From NCBI GenBank assembly GCA_018830285.1, contig JAHJSB010000029.1, positions 1-64,000 on the forward strand: 64,000 nucleotides of DNA, given 5' to 3'. The DNA is from Alphaproteobacteria bacterium (GTDB lineage: Bacteria; Pseudomonadota; Alphaproteobacteria; Caulobacterales; Hyphomonadaceae). The position numbers and the translations under genes were made by a program. Positions 35,473 to 44,278 of the stretch are shown one piece after another; position 1 is the first letter of the stretch, and the number at the start of each line of letters is the position of its first letter. The notes under the pieces were generated by a model. That model was given only the letters and a program-made list of their open reading frames with translations. It did no database searches and was not told the origin of the DNA.

Positions 35473-36822
35473 CTATTGGATGGCGATCAGCTTGGCCTCG
35501 TCAGTGAGGATAAGCAATTTGTCCTGTACAGCGATGGGTTCGAGGTAAGTGGTCGACCCCAGCTTCACAGAGCCGGTCTGCTGCCCGGTTTGGGGAGAAA
35601 AGGCAAGTAGCTCACCTGTTGAAGACACGATCAGGACACGTCCCGACGCGATGATTGGCCCTGCATAGCTGATCCGGCCTTTCTTCTTCTTCTCTTTCTT
35701 GAACTTCCGCAGCGTCGTCACCCAATAGGCCTCGCCATTGGCCGGATTGACGGCGGACAGCGTGTCATCGACGCCCAGGATGAACATGTACTGTCCGGCC
35801 AGGGCGGGGGCCTGTGTCGAACCCGTTGCAATCGACCAGACGCGCGTACCGCTGCGTCCGTCAATCGCGACGGTCACGCCAGACTGGCTGGACGCGAACA
35901 CGAGCCCGCCCGAAAGCACCGGGCGCGAGCCGATATCATTGATTTCGGAAATCGGCGTAAACCGACCGGCCTGCGAGATCGCGTCAGTCCAGAGGCGACG
36001 TCCGTTCGAGGCAAGATAGGCAATGATCTCACCCGACGAATACGGCGCGATCACGAAATCCTCGACAGCGGCGGCGCTTGAACTGCCAAGCACCCGGGCC
36101 GTTTCAGCAATCGCCTGGTCGCTCCATTCGGTTTCGCCGGTCGCCAGCGTCAGTGCAAAAATTTCGTTATTGTTGGAGGCGACGTAGATCCGGCCATCCT
36201 TGATGGTCGGTGCGCCCGTCATCGGCGCGCCCATTTCGTGCTTCCATTTCTCGGCGCCGGTGGCCGCGTCAAGCGCAGCAACGAAGCCAAAGCCACTCGC
36301 CACGATCAACGTATCGCCTTCAACGGCCAGACCGCCACCCAGCGCACTCTTGTCGCGCTTGGACAGGCCCTTCAGCTTTTTCTTCCACTGCGAGCGCCCT
36401 GTTGCCAGGTCAGTCGCCACGACCGACTGGTCAGCATCCAGCGTGAACACGGTCGTCTCGCTGGTCACAGGCGGCGTCGTCAAGGCTGATTTCTTGTCAG
36501 AGCCTGCGCCCACATTCGCACGCCACGCAATTTTCAACTCAGGGGCCGCGTTGACATGGCCGACCACTTTGGCGGCATTCGCGCCAGCCTGCGACCAGGC
36601 CTTGACCGGCGTGGCTTCCGGCAATTCGATCATCACGCCTGCCAGTTCCGGATTCGGCTTGATGGCCTCATCGGTCAGCACCATTGTGATCCGGCCAGAC
36701 TTGTCCTCGGCGGCTTTTTCCTTCGCCTTGTTGCTACCAAAGCTCGGCAGGCTACTGCACGCCGAGAGGGTCAGCGCGGACGTCAGGACAAGGGCGGCGG
36801 CGAAATTACGCGATGGGCTCAT
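35473..36822 (-). CDS. bamB: outer membrane assembly lipoprotein BamB
   Basis: A 449-residue lipoprotein with lipobox LSAC (Cys22) and a beta-propeller of PQQ-like repeats (DAATGAEKWKHEMGAPM, LATGETEWSDQAI, DGRSGTRVWSIATG). It serves outer membrane protein insertion with BamA. A Lys-rich loop, KKEKKKKGR, interrupts one blade. Flanked by the YfgM-like gene (4-bp overlap) and der, the usual bamB context. Confidence 0.92.
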   Translation of the reverse strand: MSPSRNFAAALVLTSALTLSACSSLPSFGSNKAKEKAAEDKSGRITMVLTDEAIKPNPELAGVMIELPEATPVKAWSQAGANAAKVVGHVNAAPELKIAWRANVGAGSDKKSALTTPPVTSETTVFTLDADQSVVATDLATGRSQWKKKLKGLSKRDKSALGGGLAVEGDTLIVASGFGFVAALDAATGAEKWKHEMGAPMTGAPTIKDGRIYVASNNNEIFALTLATGETEWSDQAIAETARVLGSSSAAAVEDFVIAPYSSGEIIAYLASNGRRLWTDAISQAGRFTPISEINDIGSRPVLSGGLVFASSQSGVTVAIDGRSGTRVWSIATGSTQAPALAGQYMFILGVDDTLSAVNPANGEAYWVTTLRKFKKEKKKKGRISYAGPIIASGRVLIVSSTGELLAFSPQTGQQTGSVKLGSTTYLEPIAVQDKLLILTDEAKLIAIQ

Positions 36823-37568
36823 TGGCCAGTCTCCTCAGACTCTGCAGGGGCGGGCGCGGGAGCCGGCGCTTCGGTTTCTGTTTCTTGTGCTTCGCTTGCG
36901 GCATCCGGGACCGGCTCCGCCGCCTCAACGGCAGGAATGGCGGCGAGCGCCAGTTCGGCCCGGCGCTTGACGCCTGCCGGCGCGGCAGCATCGAAGCGCA
37001 GACGGTTGAATTCGATCCGGGCCCGGGCCGTGTCGCCCGTTGCAAAGGCCTTGGCAGCAACCAGTTCACGTGCCAGCGCACCGAGTGGGCCCTCATCTTC
37101 GACGAGACTGCCGAGCGTGGCTTCCAGTTCGGTCATCGACTGGCCATCGGCCTTGAAATAGGCCTTTTTCAACAAGGCGAGACGATCAAAGGGGCTGCCC
37201 TCGACTGCGCCAATTGCGGCCAGCGCTTCGGCGGCGCCATCGGCATCGCCGCCGCCTTCAAATCGCGCCTGCGCCAGATAGTTCGCGGCCAGCGGCGCCA
37301 GTTTGCTGCCGCCATCGGCAAGCTCTGCAAAGGCCGACTCGGCCGCTGCATACGAGCCGTTGTGAAGCTCGGACAGGGCTGTTTCCAGCTCAAGGGCGCG
37401 GGCCGCACGTGCGGCCTCGGCCCGGGGCGCGATCACGAACTCGTTCACCGCGACGGCGGCTATGACCAGCGCGACGGCGCCATAGACAAAGAACTGGTAG
37501 CGCTTCCACCAGATCTCCAGCCTGTCCTGTCGAATGCTCTCGTCGACTTCTTCGAAAATATCGCTCAA
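36819..37568 (-). CDS. YfgM-like membrane-anchored TPR protein
   Basis: A 249-residue protein. A short cytoplasmic segment with IFEEVDESIRQDRLEIWWKRY precedes one helix (about 26-46), then a helical TPR_21-type periplasmic domain to about 205. The last 40 residues are Ala/Pro/Glu low complexity. YfgM proteins work with the PpiD chaperone at the Sec translocon. Overlaps bamB by 4 bp. Confidence 0.85.
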   Translation of the reverse strand: MSDIFEEVDESIRQDRLEIWWKRYQFFVYGAVALVIAAVAVNEFVIAPRAEAARAARALELETALSELHNGSYAAAESAFAELADGGSKLAPLAANYLAQARFEGGGDADGAAEALAAIGAVEGSPFDRLALLKKAYFKADGQSMTELEATLGSLVEDEGPLGALARELVAAKAFATGDTARARIEFNRLRFDAAAPAGVKRRAELALAAIPAVEAAEPVPDAASEAQETETEAPAPAPAPAESEETGQ

Positions 37569-37637
37569 TTCAGTCGCTCCGGTGTATTTTGTGACTCGGG
37601 CAGGAACCTAGACGGGCGATGCCCACGCTGCAACGTG

Positions 37638-38474
37638 TCAGCGCTGTTCAGGTTCAGGTTTTCTCAGGGCATAGGTCTCGGCCGCGTCCGGAAACCGGCG
37701 GGTGCGGACATCGTCGGCATAGGCCGCTGCCGCGTCATTGATACTGGTGCTCAGGTCAGCATAGCGGCGCACGAATTTCGGCGTCCAGTCGAACAGGCCC
37801 AGCATGTCATGCGTGACCAGGATCTGGCCGTCACAGGCCGCCGACGCGCCGATGCCGATCGTCGGGCAGCTGACTTCGGCGGTAATGTCCGCCGCCAGGT
37901 CCTCGGCGACGCCCTCGATGACGATGGCAAAGGCGCCTGCTTCGTCGGCGGCGCGTGCCTCGGCAATGACCCGGTCGCGTTCGCCTGTCGTACGCCCCTT
38001 GGCCCGGAAGCCGCCATCGACATTGATCGCCTGGGGCCGCAGGCCGATATGGCCCATCACCGGCACCCCGCGCTCGACCAGATGGGCAATCTGGCCAGCG
38101 GCATAGGTGCCGCTCTCGATCTTGATCGCCTGGCAGCCGGTTTCCTTCATGATGCGCGCGGCATTCAGGAAGGCGGAATCATTGTTCGTCTCATACGACC
38201 CGAACGGCATGTCGACGACAACAAAGGCCTCGCTGGAGCCCCGCATCACCGCCTGGCCGTGGAGGATCATCATCTCCATGGTGACGCCCACGGTCGATGG
38301 CAGGCCGTGCACCACCATGCCGAGGCTGTCGCCGACCAGCAGCACGTCACAATGCGGGTCCAGCAGGCGCGCTGTCGGCGCGTCATAGGCGGTCAGGCAG
38401 ACAAGCGGCGTCTTGCCCTTGGCAGCGGCTATGTCCTTGACGGTCTTGCGGCGGGTCTCGGTTTGTTTCGACAT
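37638..38474 (-). CDS. panB: 3-methyl-2-oxobutanoate hydroxymethyltransferase
   Basis: A 278-residue TIM-barrel enzyme making ketopantoate for pantothenate and CoA. Conserved segments are LTAYDAPTARLLD, LLVGDSLGMVVHG with the metal-binding Asp, and VMGHIGLRPQAIN. The catalytic Glu lies in AFAIVIEGVAEDLA. The ATG at 38474 (MSKQTETRRKTVKD) gives a family-like start; an upstream in-frame codon would add 12 residues. It lies 69 bp before the YfgM-like gene. Confidence 0.96.
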   Translation of the reverse strand: MSKQTETRRKTVKDIAAAKGKTPLVCLTAYDAPTARLLDPHCDVLLVGDSLGMVVHGLPSTVGVTMEMMILHGQAVMRGSSEAFVVVDMPFGSYETNNDSAFLNAARIMKETGCQAIKIESGTYAAGQIAHLVERGVPVMGHIGLRPQAINVDGGFRAKGRTTGERDRVIAEARAADEAGAFAIVIEGVAEDLAADITAEVSCPTIGIGASAACDGQILVTHDMLGLFDWTPKFVRRYADLSTSINDAAAAYADDVRTRRFPDAAETYALRKPEPEQR

Positions 38475-38516
38475 GGGCCGCGACTTAGCCTGACCAGGCC
38501 GCGCCTGCAAGCAGCC

Positions 38517-38879
38517 TCACAGCTTCCGCGGTTCCGGACCGAACCGATTGGTGCGCGTCGTTCCCGGCTGGCAGGCTAGGTAGATATTGTAGATTGGGAT
38601 CAGCACCATCAGGCCGCTCTGGTCGATGTCATGCATGCGCCGGATGCTGATGCCGATGCCCGGGAGAACAAGGGCAAGGCCCACCAGAAGGCTGACCAGG
38701 CTGAAAATCGGCCCGAGATACGGGAGCATCGACAGGATATTGAAGCCCACGGCGACCAGCAGGGCGATCGACACATAATGCCAGAAATCGCGCCGGCTCG
38801 TGCGACCCTCGAAATCGGCATAGCGTTTCATGACCGTGTCGACGAAGACCGTCAGGGCGTAGTTGAAATCATAGTTCAT
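38517..38879 (-). CDS. DUF805 membrane protein
   Basis: A 120-residue protein with the DUF805 signature FEGRTSRRDFWHYVSIALL near residues 24-42 and ISIRRMHDIDQSGLMVLIPIYNIYLACQPGT at the C-terminus. Three to four helices. Function unknown. Confidence 0.88.
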   Translation of the reverse strand: MNYDFNYALTVFVDTVMKRYADFEGRTSRRDFWHYVSIALLVAVGFNILSMLPYLGPIFSLVSLLVGLALVLPGIGISIRRMHDIDQSGLMVLIPIYNIYLACQPGTTRTNRFGPEPRKL

Positions 38880-38967
38880 GCCGGCTCACTCCCAGGAACG
38901 CCACCGCGTGGCATCACCGGACATGGCTACCACGGATGTGTATGCGAAGGGTTTATACCGACTGCCA

Positions 38968-39543
38968 TTACATGACCGCGACGCCGAACAGGATGGGGTG
39001 CAGCCACATCAGGATCGCAACGTACAGACCAGCGCCGATCACGACAGCGCCTGCATCTGACGTCACCGACGAGGCCGCGTCCTTGCCGGGGCCGGTGTCA
39101 CCGCGTTTCTTCACGGCGATCCGGTCAATCACCGCATAGGCCAGGAAGCTGCCGAACAGGATGACCGAATTGATCTCGCCATTGGCCAGAAGGTGCCCGA
39201 AAGCCCACAGCTTCACGGCCACCAGCATCGGATGCTTCACGGCCTTCTTGATCGCCCCGGTCGGCAATTGCGACGCCACCAGCAGGATCAGCGCTGGCAG
39301 CATCAGCGCCAGGTTGACATGCCGGCCCCATGACGGTGCCATATACAGGCTACCAGCATCGCGGGTTGCGCCAAAGCCCCAGCAGATCAGGACAAATCCC
39401 ACTATAGAAACAAGGCTGTATAGACCCATATACGGCCCGTAACCCAGCGTCTGCTTGATGTCCTTGCCCGGCGCCCGCGTACGGAACGTACTGTACAAGT
39501 GTGCGCCGAAAAAGATCACCAGACCAAGGATCAGATATAGCAT
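38968..39543 (-). CDS. NnrU family membrane protein
   Basis: A 191-residue protein with about five to six helices. The NnrU pattern is visible in LILGLVIFFGAHLYSTF, RHVNLALMLPALILLVAS and KHPMLVAVKLWAFGHLLANG. The family was named from nitrite/nitric-oxide reductase regulation in Rhodobacter and is related to membrane methyltransferases. No denitrification gene is nearby, so the role is open. Confidence 0.85.
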   Translation of the reverse strand: MLYLILGLVIFFGAHLYSTFRTRAPGKDIKQTLGYGPYMGLYSLVSIVGFVLICWGFGATRDAGSLYMAPSWGRHVNLALMLPALILLVASQLPTGAIKKAVKHPMLVAVKLWAFGHLLANGEINSVILFGSFLAYAVIDRIAVKKRGDTGPGKDAASSVTSDAGAVVIGAGLYVAILMWLHPILFGVAVM

Positions 39544-39694
39544 GAGCGTGCCCTCCCAAGACTTTTGCGGAGCCTAGTCTGATCCGGGGCCATGGGGAAG
39601 CGGTCACTTGAGGACCGGTCAGACCTGTCTTTTTTCCATTCAGCCAGTAGTCTAGCTTTTTTTGGAGCCCACTACCGGGCGCAGGGGGGACGCA

Positions 39695-40321
39695 ATGACA
39701 CTATCCGTAATCAGTGCCGGTTTCGGGCGCACAGGCACAATGTCACTGAAACTGGCACTTGAACAGCTCGGCCACGGGCCATGCCACCACATGGTCGAAG
39801 TGATCGAAAATGGCGCCGCGCAAGTGCCGCTCTGGAACGATGCCCTGGCAGGCAAGCCCGATTTCGACACGATTTATGCTGGCTACAACTCCGCTGTGGA
39901 CTGGCCGACGGCTGCGTTCTGGCAGGAATTGGCAACGCATTATCCAGACGTCAAAGTCATCCTGTCGACCCGGTCCCCGGAAAGCTGGTACAAGAGCATA
40001 TCGGAGACAATCCTCGCCACGGTCTGGGCGCCCGACAAATGGCCCGCCCCGGCGGTCGAATGGTTCAAGATGGTGACGAAAGTCCTTGAGCGCAGCCTTG
40101 GCACAGCAAAGGACAGGGACGGCATCATCGCCGCATTCAAAGCGCACGAAGCCGCCGTGAAGGCCGCGATCCCGGCAGACCGACTGCTGGTACACACGGC
40201 CAAGGATGGCTGGGAACCGCTCTGCACCTTCCTTGGTGTGCCCGTTCCCGACACACCCTATCCGCGCACCAACAGCAAGGAAGAGTTCTTCGAGCACATG
40301 AAAGGCGCCGACGACATGTAG
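39695..40321 (+). CDS. sulfotransferase family protein
   Basis: A 208-residue protein of the P-loop sulfotransferase family common in marine and alphaproteobacteria. The PAPS 5'-phosphosulfate loop is GFGRTGTMSLKLALEQLG (about residues 9-26). KVILSTRSPESWYKSI matches the 3'-phosphate-binding region, and HTAKDGWEPLCTFLGVP is the conserved tail. The acceptor is unknown. The ATG at 39695 follows GGGGGGA; an upstream TTG is less likely. Confidence 0.85.
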   Translation: MTLSVISAGFGRTGTMSLKLALEQLGHGPCHHMVEVIENGAAQVPLWNDALAGKPDFDTIYAGYNSAVDWPTAAFWQELATHYPDVKVILSTRSPESWYKSISETILATVWAPDKWPAPAVEWFKMVTKVLERSLGTAKDRDGIIAAFKAHEAAVKAAIPADRLLVHTAKDGWEPLCTFLGVPVPDTPYPRTNSKEEFFEHMKGADDM

Positions 40322-40325
40322 CGCC

Positions 40326-40358
40326 CTGGGCCTGTCAGTAGCTCTTCGGCAGGCCCAG
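40326..40358. terminator. 9-bp stem-loop between convergent genes
   Basis: CTGGGCCTG (40326-40334) pairs with CAGGCCCAG (40350-40358). It overlaps the last codons of the acyl-CoA dehydrogenase and starts 5 bp after the sulfotransferase stop. No U-tract on either side. Confidence 0.3.
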
Positions 40359-41507
40359 CACGCGTTCAGCGATGAAGTTCAGGATCATCTCGCGGCTGAC
40401 CGGGGCGATCCGAGCTAGCATGGCTTCCCGCATCATGCGCTCGACATGGTATTCGCGGGCATAGCCCATGCCGCCATGCGTCAGCACCGCCGTTTCGCAG
40501 GCGGTAAAGCCTGCCTCGGTGCCAAGATACTTGGCCGCATTCGCCTCGGCGCCGCACTCTTGCCCCGCGTCGTAAAGGCTCGCCGCCTTGTACGCCATCA
40601 GCTCCGCCGCCGACAATTCGGCCCAGCTGCGCGCCAGCGGGTGCTGGATGCCCTGGTTCTGGCCGATCGGCCGGCCGAACACGACCCGCTCATTGGCATA
40701 GCGCGCGGCCCGCTCCAGCGCGGCAAAGCCGAGCCCGACACTTTCGGCGGCGAACAGCACGCGCTCGGGGTTCAGGCCCTGCAGCAGGTATTTGAAGCCC
40801 GCGCCTTCCTCGCCGATCAGGTCCTCTTTTGGTACTTCCAGCCCGTCGATGAACAGCGTGTTGCACTCGACGGCCTTGCGGCCCATTTTCGGGATCGGGT
40901 TGGCCTCGATCCTGTTCCGGTTCAGATTCGTATAGAACAGCGACAGGCCGAGGTGCGGCTTGGCGCACTGGTCCTTCGGCGTGGTGCGGGCGATGATGAG
41001 GATCTTGTCGGCGCGCTGCGCGCCCGTGGTCCAGATCTTCCGTCCGTTGATCACATAGCCATTATTGGTCCGCTCGGCCTTGGTCTCGAGCGACGCCGTG
41101 TCGAGCCCCGAATTCGGCTCGGTAACGGCAAAGCACATCTTCTCCTCGCCTGAGATTATTTTCGGCAGGTTCTCCTGCTTCTGTTCGGGCGTGCCGAATT
41201 TCTCCAGCGGCTTGGGCCCGAAAATATTGAGGTGGATCGCCGAGGCGCCGGAATAGCCCGCGCCCGAACGCGTTACCGTCTGCATCATCAGCGCCGCTTC
41301 GGTCAGGCCAAGGCCGGCGCCGCCATATTCTTCCGGGAACGCGATCCCCAGCCAGCCACCCTTGGCCATCGCATCGCAGAATTCTTCCGGCCATTTGCCT
41401 GTCTCGTCCGTCTTCAGCCAATAGTCGTCATCGAATGGCGCAATCGTCTTTGCGACGGCGTCCTTGATGGCCATCTGGTCTTCGCTCATCGGGGCGATCT
41501 GGTGCAT
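40335..41507 (-). CDS. acyl-CoA dehydrogenase
   Basis: A 390-residue flavoprotein of the ACAD family (acyl-CoA to 2-enoyl-CoA). The signature CFAVTEPNSGLDTAS (about 132-146), the middle beta domain with NGRKIWTTGAQRAD, and the C-terminal helix with HGGMGYAREYHVERMMREA are present. Chain-length preference cannot be read. The leader contains a hairpin that would cover the Shine-Dalgarno. Confidence 0.92.
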   Translation of the reverse strand: MHQIAPMSEDQMAIKDAVAKTIAPFDDDYWLKTDETGKWPEEFCDAMAKGGWLGIAFPEEYGGAGLGLTEAALMMQTVTRSGAGYSGASAIHLNIFGPKPLEKFGTPEQKQENLPKIISGEEKMCFAVTEPNSGLDTASLETKAERTNNGYVINGRKIWTTGAQRADKILIIARTTPKDQCAKPHLGLSLFYTNLNRNRIEANPIPKMGRKAVECNTLFIDGLEVPKEDLIGEEGAGFKYLLQGLNPERVLFAAESVGLGFAALERAARYANERVVFGRPIGQNQGIQHPLARSWAELSAAELMAYKAASLYDAGQECGAEANAAKYLGTEAGFTACETAVLTHGGMGYAREYHVERMMREAMLARIAPVSREMILNFIAERVLGLPKSY

Positions 41508-41513
41508 GCGTTC

Positions 41514-41530
41514 CTCCTGCTTGGCAGGAG
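41514..41530 (-). promoter_or_regulatory. hairpin covering the acyl-CoA dehydrogenase ribosome binding site
   Basis: CTCCTGC (41514-41520) and GCAGGAG (41524-41530) are exact reverse complements around TTG. In the mRNA the 3' arm contains the AGGAG of the ribosome binding site, 7 bases before the ATG at 41507. Confidence 0.5.
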
Positions 41531-41572
41531 ACTTAGGCCGCAGGCGCCCGCCCGTCCAGCACGGCCCCGGCG

Positions 41573-42712
41573 TCAGGCGGTCGCAGCTGCAAACCGCGCG
41601 GGGCTGAACGCCGATGCCAGGTCGCTGGTTTTCCCATCCAGCACATAGTCGGCCATGAACTGCGCGGTAATCGGCGCCAGCAGGATGCCATTGCGATAAT
41701 GGCCCGCCGCAACGAACGCGCCGGTTTCGCCGAGTGCGCCGATCATCGGCGCATGGTCAGGTGTGCCTGGGCGAATCCCACGCCACGCCTCGATTATGGT
41801 GGCCCGCTTCAGCACCGGGCAAAGGGCATGGGCCGCCGCTTCCAGACGATCAATCGCGTCACTGTCGATCCTGGTGCTGGTCTCGCCGGGCTCGACGGTT
41901 GCGCCGACAATCAGACGCCCCGCCTTGGGCACGATATACAGCGCCCCCGACCGCACCGTCATTTCCGGCCCGTCCGGCAAACGATTGAAGGCCAGCATGT
42001 GCCCCGCGACGGGTTCGATTTTCCGCAGCATTGGCGCAATGTCGCCCAGCGGGGTGTCGCCTACCCTCACGCTGGCCGTCTCCCATCCGGCTGCAAAGAT
42101 CACACGGTCAAACCCGGCGAGCACGATTTTTCCCTGCGCCATGGCCAGCGGCGCAATGCCCGTCACGAACGCAACCTGTTCCTGGCTCTGCAGCGCCCGG
42201 ATCAGGGCTTCGACCAGTAGGCGGTTGTCGACCTGCCCGTCGGTGGGCAGTCGAAGCGCGCCCTTGTTGCCGGCCCGCAAACACGGCTCGGCCTGCACCG
42301 CGTCATCCGGTGACAGCACATCAAACGGAATTTTGCGCGCGGTCAGCGCCTCTGCGAGGCTTGCCAGTTGAATCCGGTCTTCTGCGGTCTGCGCCACGGC
42401 GAGCGACGGCCCGATCGAGTGCAGGACGTCCCGCTTCGTCACGGCGGCAATTGCGCCCGACATGTCGATCCACTGGCTGGCGCTTTTGAGACACAGGTCG
42501 AACAGTCTCGGGTTCGCGCCCGGTTCGGCCGCTGCCTCATAGGCGGGCGCCAACATGCCTGCAGCGGCCCAGCTTGCGCCGCGTCCCGGATAAAAACCGG
42601 AATCGAACAGCGTCACATGCGCGCCCCGCCTGGCCAGTTCCCAGGCGCAGGACAGGCCGATGATTCCGGCACCGACAATGGCAATACGCGGGGAGGAAAG
42701 GCTCGGGCTCAT
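41573..42712 (-). CDS. thiO: glycine oxidase ThiO-type FAD oxidoreductase
   Basis: A 379-residue DAO-family flavoenzyme. The FAD motif is VGAGIIGLSCAWELARRG (13-30), followed by GRGASWAAAGMLAPAYEA, typical of ThiO. The C-terminal end has EAWRGIRPGTPDHAPMIG and GHYRNGILLAPITA, the conserved substrate region. ThiO makes dehydroglycine for the thiazole ring of thiamine. No thiS or thiG gene is adjacent, so the specific name is likely but not certain. Confidence 0.82.
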   Translation of the reverse strand: MSPSLSSPRIAIVGAGIIGLSCAWELARRGAHVTLFDSGFYPGRGASWAAAGMLAPAYEAAAEPGANPRLFDLCLKSASQWIDMSGAIAAVTKRDVLHSIGPSLAVAQTAEDRIQLASLAEALTARKIPFDVLSPDDAVQAEPCLRAGNKGALRLPTDGQVDNRLLVEALIRALQSQEQVAFVTGIAPLAMAQGKIVLAGFDRVIFAAGWETASVRVGDTPLGDIAPMLRKIEPVAGHMLAFNRLPDGPEMTVRSGALYIVPKAGRLIVGATVEPGETSTRIDSDAIDRLEAAAHALCPVLKRATIIEAWRGIRPGTPDHAPMIGALGETGAFVAAGHYRNGILLAPITAQFMADYVLDGKTSDLASAFSPARFAAATA

Positions 42713-42750
42713 TGAGGCTATCTAAGGCACTCGGGCCCGCGGTGAAACGC

Positions 42751-43008
42751 CTAGGCGGCCGCCGCCTGAAGTTTTTGCTCTTCCCAGAAGTCCAGGAAGG
42801 CTTCGGCCCAGGTCCGGTCCTGGAAGATCAATTGCTTGCAGATGCGTCCATTCGGCTTGAATGCGGTGCGCACCATCATGTCCGGCGCATCCAGTTCTGA
42901 AACGCTTTCGCCAGAATCCAGCAAGCCGACAAAGAAATCGACCGCCATTTCCCACAATGCCTGTTCCTCTGGCGTCCCCAGATCCAGGTCAACTACTATG
43001 TCATTCAT
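42751..43008 (-). CDS. hypothetical protein, 85 aa
   Basis: An 85-residue soluble acidic protein. The ATG at 43008 is preceded by CAGGGGTGGTGGGG. The N-terminus MNDIVVDLDLGTPEEQALW leads into amphipathic helices ending EAFLDFWEEQKLQAAAA. I recognise no domain. An upstream in-frame extension exists but is basic and AT-rich, unlike the rest. Confidence 0.5.
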   Translation of the reverse strand: MNDIVVDLDLGTPEEQALWEMAVDFFVGLLDSGESVSELDAPDMMVRTAFKPNGRICKQLIFQDRTWAEAFLDFWEEQKLQAAAA

Positions 43009-43151
43009 CCCCACCACCCCTGTTGTTATGACCGGAGTTAATTTCTTGTTTACCGTAAAATATAGATCGAAGAGAGTCCTTTCCGGAGAAAAAACCCGAT
43101 ATTTGTTTGCTCTGTGCAAGTTTTGGGCAAAACGTCGCTCCCCTTGATTAG

Positions 43152-43168
43152 TTGCGATCCATTCTCAA
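43152..43168. promoter_or_regulatory. Fur-box-like dyad upstream of fbpA
   Basis: TTGCGATCCATTCTCAA matches 13 of 17 positions of the idealised dyad TTGAGAATNATTCTCAA used by Fur-type repressors. It lies 43 bp upstream of the iron-transport operon, where such a site is expected. Confidence 0.45.
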
Positions 43169-43211
43169 CTATGTTTGATAGGCTCAGATCAGACAAGGAC
43201 AGCGCAAGCCA

Positions 43212-44273
43212 ATGAAATTCCCAGCCATTCTCGCCGCGGCGCTCGTACTGGCCGCCTGCGGAAAACCGGCGGTGCCTGAGGCGGCACCCGTTGAATCTGC
43301 AGCAGAACCGACCGTTCAGCGCACAGGCACGCTGAACATCTACTCGGCCCGCCACTATGATTCCGACAAGCTCATGTACGATACGTTCGAAAAGGAAACC
43401 GGCATCCGTGTCCGTTTCCGCGAATCCGGTGCCCCGGAGCTCATCGAAACAATGAAGGCAGAAGGCGATGCCAGCCCGGCAGACGTGATTATTGCGTCGG
43501 ATGCCGGCACACTTTTCCGCTTCCAGGACGCGGGATTCACGCAAGGCATCCGCTCCGAAGCGCTGGAATCGGCTATTCCACCGCATTTCCGCGAACCTGA
43601 CGGCAACTGGTTCGGCCTCGCCAGGCGCGCCCGGATCATCGTTTACGACCCGTCCCGCCTCCAGCCCGAAGACGTCGACCAGTATTCAGACCTTGCCGAT
43701 GGCAAGCTTCACGGCGAAGTCTGCATGCGGTCCTCTTCGAATATCTACAACCTGTCCCTGATGGGCGAATTCATCGGTCGCTGGGGGCCCGACAAGGCCA
43801 GTGCCTGGGCGCGCAATGTCGTGGCGAACTTTGCTCGCCCGCCACAAGGCGGCGACACTACCCAGATCGAGTCCATCGCGGCAGGCGAATGTTCGGTTGC
43901 ACTGATCAATCATTACTACTGGGTCCGCATGGCCACCGGCACCGATGCCGACAAGGCCAAGACGGCGAAGACCAAACTTTCCTTTCCCGAACAGGATGGC
44001 GTCGGCACGCATATCAACGTCACCGCCGCAGCCGTGGCTGCACATGCCCCGAACAAGGACAATGCGGTCCGATTCATCGAATGGCTGACCACGCAAGAGG
44101 GCCAGAAACTGCTGACCACCGAGACCAAGGAATTTCCGATGATCGCCGGCGTGCCCTTGCCTGAAGGTCTCGACGCCCTGCCGGACTTCAAGCAGAGCCA
44201 GTTCCCGCTGCAGCAGCTGGGCGAGAACCAGGCCGAGGCGCAGGAAATCTACGACCGGGCCGGCTGGAACTGA
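43212..44273 (+). CDS. fbpA: Fe3+ ABC transporter substrate-binding lipoprotein
   Basis: A 353-residue iron-binding protein of the FbpA/FutA family. Unusually for the family it is a lipoprotein: the lipobox is LAAC (Cys16), followed by a Pro/Ala linker. The mature domain starts GTLNIYSARHYDSDK, the conserved first strand with the His-Tyr pair, and has INHYYWVRM around residues 234-242, with the tandem tyrosines that coordinate Fe3+. First gene of fbpABC; a Fur-like site lies upstream. Confidence 0.92.
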   Translation: MKFPAILAAALVLAACGKPAVPEAAPVESAAEPTVQRTGTLNIYSARHYDSDKLMYDTFEKETGIRVRFRESGAPELIETMKAEGDASPADVIIASDAGTLFRFQDAGFTQGIRSEALESAIPPHFREPDGNWFGLARRARIIVYDPSRLQPEDVDQYSDLADGKLHGEVCMRSSSNIYNLSLMGEFIGRWGPDKASAWARNVVANFARPPQGGDTTQIESIAAGECSVALINHYYWVRMATGTDADKAKTAKTKLSFPEQDGVGTHINVTAAAVAAHAPNKDNAVRFIEWLTTQEGQKLLTTETKEFPMIAGVPLPEGLDALPDFKQSQFPLQQLGENQAEAQEIYDRAGWN

Positions 44274-44278
44274 CTGGA

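Noticed and set aside
36813-38579. Long plus-strand open frame (588 codons) opposite the YfgM-like gene and panB
   Set aside because: It runs antisense to two clearly conserved genes with intact motifs; composition (Arg, Gly, Asp, His) is that of a mirrored high-GC frame.
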